From NCBI GenBank assembly GCA_041396905.1, contig JAWKXQ010000014.1, positions 13,009 to 77,008 on the forward strand: 64,000 bases of DNA, given 5' to 3'. This document shows, in pieces, positions 62,808 to 64,000 of this stretch. A program made the position numbers and the translations under genes. The stretch's first letter is position 1. Every line of letters begins with the position of its first letter. The stretch comes from JACXVD01 sp020446665. GTDB taxonomy: Bacteria; Pseudomonadota; Alphaproteobacteria; Sphingomonadales; Sphingomonadaceae. The notes beneath the pieces are model-generated. The model made no database searches, was not told the origin of the DNA, and saw only the letters and a program-made list of their open reading frames with translations.

Positions 62808-64000
62808 ATGAAATTAAATGTCGTAAAAAATCGATCAAGATTTTGGGTAATTCTTTCTGCATTTCTTGTGATTACTGCATTTTTAGGGGGAAGTTCGCGG
62901 CAAGATGTTGTTCAGGCTGCATTTTTGAGGCCTCTTATTCCTTTATTTTTATTCCCCGTACTTTTTATTGTTTCTCGAGATAATCTCAGAAAAGCACCAT
63001 TATTGCTAATCTCCATGTTTGTCCTAGTATCATGGATCGCAATTCAATTGATTCCCCTGCCGCCCTCAATGTTTCAAAGTTTAACAAATCGGAGAATTCT
63101 GACTGAGATCGATACGGTTCTTCTAGTTGATCAACATTGGCGCCCTATCTCTATGGCGCCTTCGCGTGGATGGAACGCCTTGTTTGGTGTGCTGGTCCCG
63201 TTCTTTGGTTTGCTTTTGGCTGTCGTATCCGGAGCTCGTTCGAAGCTGCTTTTGCTACTAATGGCAAGTGTAGGCTTACTCAATGCTATGATCGGTTTCT
63301 TGCAGGTTTTGGGAGAGCGATCTGGGCCGCTCTATTTTTATAGCATAACGAGCAGGGGGTCGGCAGTTGGTCTATTCGCCAATGAAAATCATTCTTCGGC
63401 ATTTTCTTGTGTCACTTTGCTGGCTCTTACTTGGCTTTTCTTGGCTGCTCGACGTTCGGAAGTGCCTACTTGGTTGCGCTATTTATTTGCGCCGGCATTC
63501 GTTTTTGTATTTCTGTCAACTTTGATCAGCGGTTCTCGCGGTGGGCTGGCACTTGCTGTCGTTGCGGCGATGGTTTCAGTTTTTGCGATAGGGATTGGCA
63601 ATCTAAGGCCGCAACCTGCGGTGCCGCAAAATACCTTGCTTAGGTGGCGAGAGCGTTATCCAGTTTTAATAGCTGCTATTCTTTTTTCGATCGTCGTTTC
63701 ATTGATAGTCGCATTCATCGGTCTAGGGCGCTCCAGTGCTTTCGAAGAAATTTTGGCGCGAGAAACGTTCCAGGATTTGCGTTGGAGGCTATGGCCTGTG
63801 CTAAGTGAGATGATGTCGGAGCATTGGCTTGTTGGAACTGGCTTTGGTTCCTTCGAAGAAGTCTACCATCTGTATGAGCCGACTGACTTGCTCTTGCCGC
63901 GCTACATCAATCAGGCTCACAACGATTGGGCCCAGCTCGTTATTGAAGGTGGTTTGCCCGCCGTCCTGATGCTGTTGGTTTTGGTTGCTTGGATTGGTGC
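62808..64000 (+). CDS. O-antigen ligase family membrane protein (incomplete at window edge)
   Basis: At least 397 residues, continuing past the window. The ATG at 62808 starts MKLNVVKNRSRFWVILSAFL; about ten hydrophobic helices follow. The Wzy_C/O-antigen-ligase signature is visible: LFANENHSSAFSCVTLLALT, STLISGSRGGLALAVVAAM (SGSRGG), then a periplasmic loop GTGFGSFEEVYHLY and the conserved His in INQAHNDWAQLVIEGGLPAV. Members either ligate glycans to lipid A core or polymerise polysaccharides. AT-rich codon use like the rest of the locus. With a separate Wzy at 49771, ligation or a second polymer system is possible. Confidence 0.88.
   Translation, partial: MKLNVVKNRSRFWVILSAFLVITAFLGGSSRQDVVQAAFLRPLIPLFLFPVLFIVSRDNLRKAPLLLISMFVLVSWIAIQLIPLPPSMFQSLTNRRILTEIDTVLLVDQHWRPISMAPSRGWNALFGVLVPFFGLLLAVVSGARSKLLLLLMASVGLLNAMIGFLQVLGERSGPLYFYSITSRGSAVGLFANENHSSAFSCVTLLALTWLFLAARRSEVPTWLRYLFAPAFVFVFLSTLISGSRGGLALAVVAAMVSVFAIGIGNLRPQPAVPQNTLLRWRERYPVLIAAILFSIVVSLIVAFIGLGRSSAFEEILARETFQDLRWRLWPVLSEMMSEHWLVGTGFGSFEEVYHLYEPTDLLLPRYINQAHNDWAQLVIEGGLPAVLMLLVLVAWIG

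Noticed and set aside
1..64000. tRNA or rRNA genes
   Set aside because: No cloverleaf with a TTCGAATCC-like arm or rRNA segment was recognised by eye; a covariance search would settle it.

Overview
The window looks like a chromosomal segment of a GC-rich alphaproteobacterium of the order Sphingomonadales, most likely an Erythrobacteraceae-type genome. This rests on a CcrM-type GANTC methyltransferase, a three-subunit proton-translocating transhydrogenase (pntAA/pntAB/pntB) behind an alphaproteobacterial aa3-oxidase subunit IV gene, a beta-helix/diheme-cytochrome pair, and sphingomonad-type dispersed palindromes. The taxonomic call is inference from gene content, not from a marker gene.

Layout. 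0-12.3 kb is intact, ordinary chromosome: an exported protein, a DUF1285/NUDIX/CCA-transferase operon, GNAT, sugar dehydrogenase, rnhB, a GGDEF-EAL protein, ccrM, folP and a DUF123 gene. It is punctuated by a 32-bp-inverted-repeat element (3424-3689) and three copies of a large palindromic repeat, two of which bracket a small DUF559 endonuclease gene. 12.3-20.1 kb carries recognisable genes (SDR, sigma-54 response regulator, COX subunit IV, pntAA-pntAB-pntB, beta-helix protein) riddled with indels, including compensating pairs inside conserved proteins. Consensus error seems more likely than mass pseudogenisation. 20.5-27.8 kb is intact again (diheme cytochrome, racemase, dGTPase, BASS transporter, ABA4-like, DUF938, entericidin, EamA). 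27.9-34.9 kb holds a frameshifted cpaF, a polytopic membrane protein, a second EamA transporter, a VapBC-like module and glmS.

From 35 kb on the window is a surface-polysaccharide locus of lower GC, heavily invaded by insertion sequences. It starts with a polysaccharide epimerase/dehydratase gene. It contains a nested transposon stack at 37-43.7 kb: an IS3-family element containing IS66 and an IS1111-type element, with a further IS3-family element inside the IS66. A second IS composite lies at 48.2-49.6 kb. The polysaccharide genes run on the minus strand: Wzx flippase, acyltransferases, Gfo/Idh oxidoreductase, Wzy polymerase, glycosyltransferases, a WbaP/WcaJ-type initiating transferase, a split transketolase, a TylF-type methyltransferase, two DegT aminotransferases and a UDP-HexNAc dehydrogenase. 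An O-antigen-ligase-family gene on the plus strand runs off the right edge. Together these could make a UDP-diacetamido-uronic acid (WbpA/B/E/D-like steps) and a second, transketolase-derived sugar, and assemble them by a Wzx/Wzy route. GlmS supplies glucosamine-6-phosphate next door.

The best candidate for something undescribed is the compact repeat-duf559-repeat cassette at 9.93-10.55 kb. Next are the 266-bp inverted-repeat element, the probable guide-RNA region of the IS1111 element, and a palindrome pair supplying the apparent start codon of pntB.
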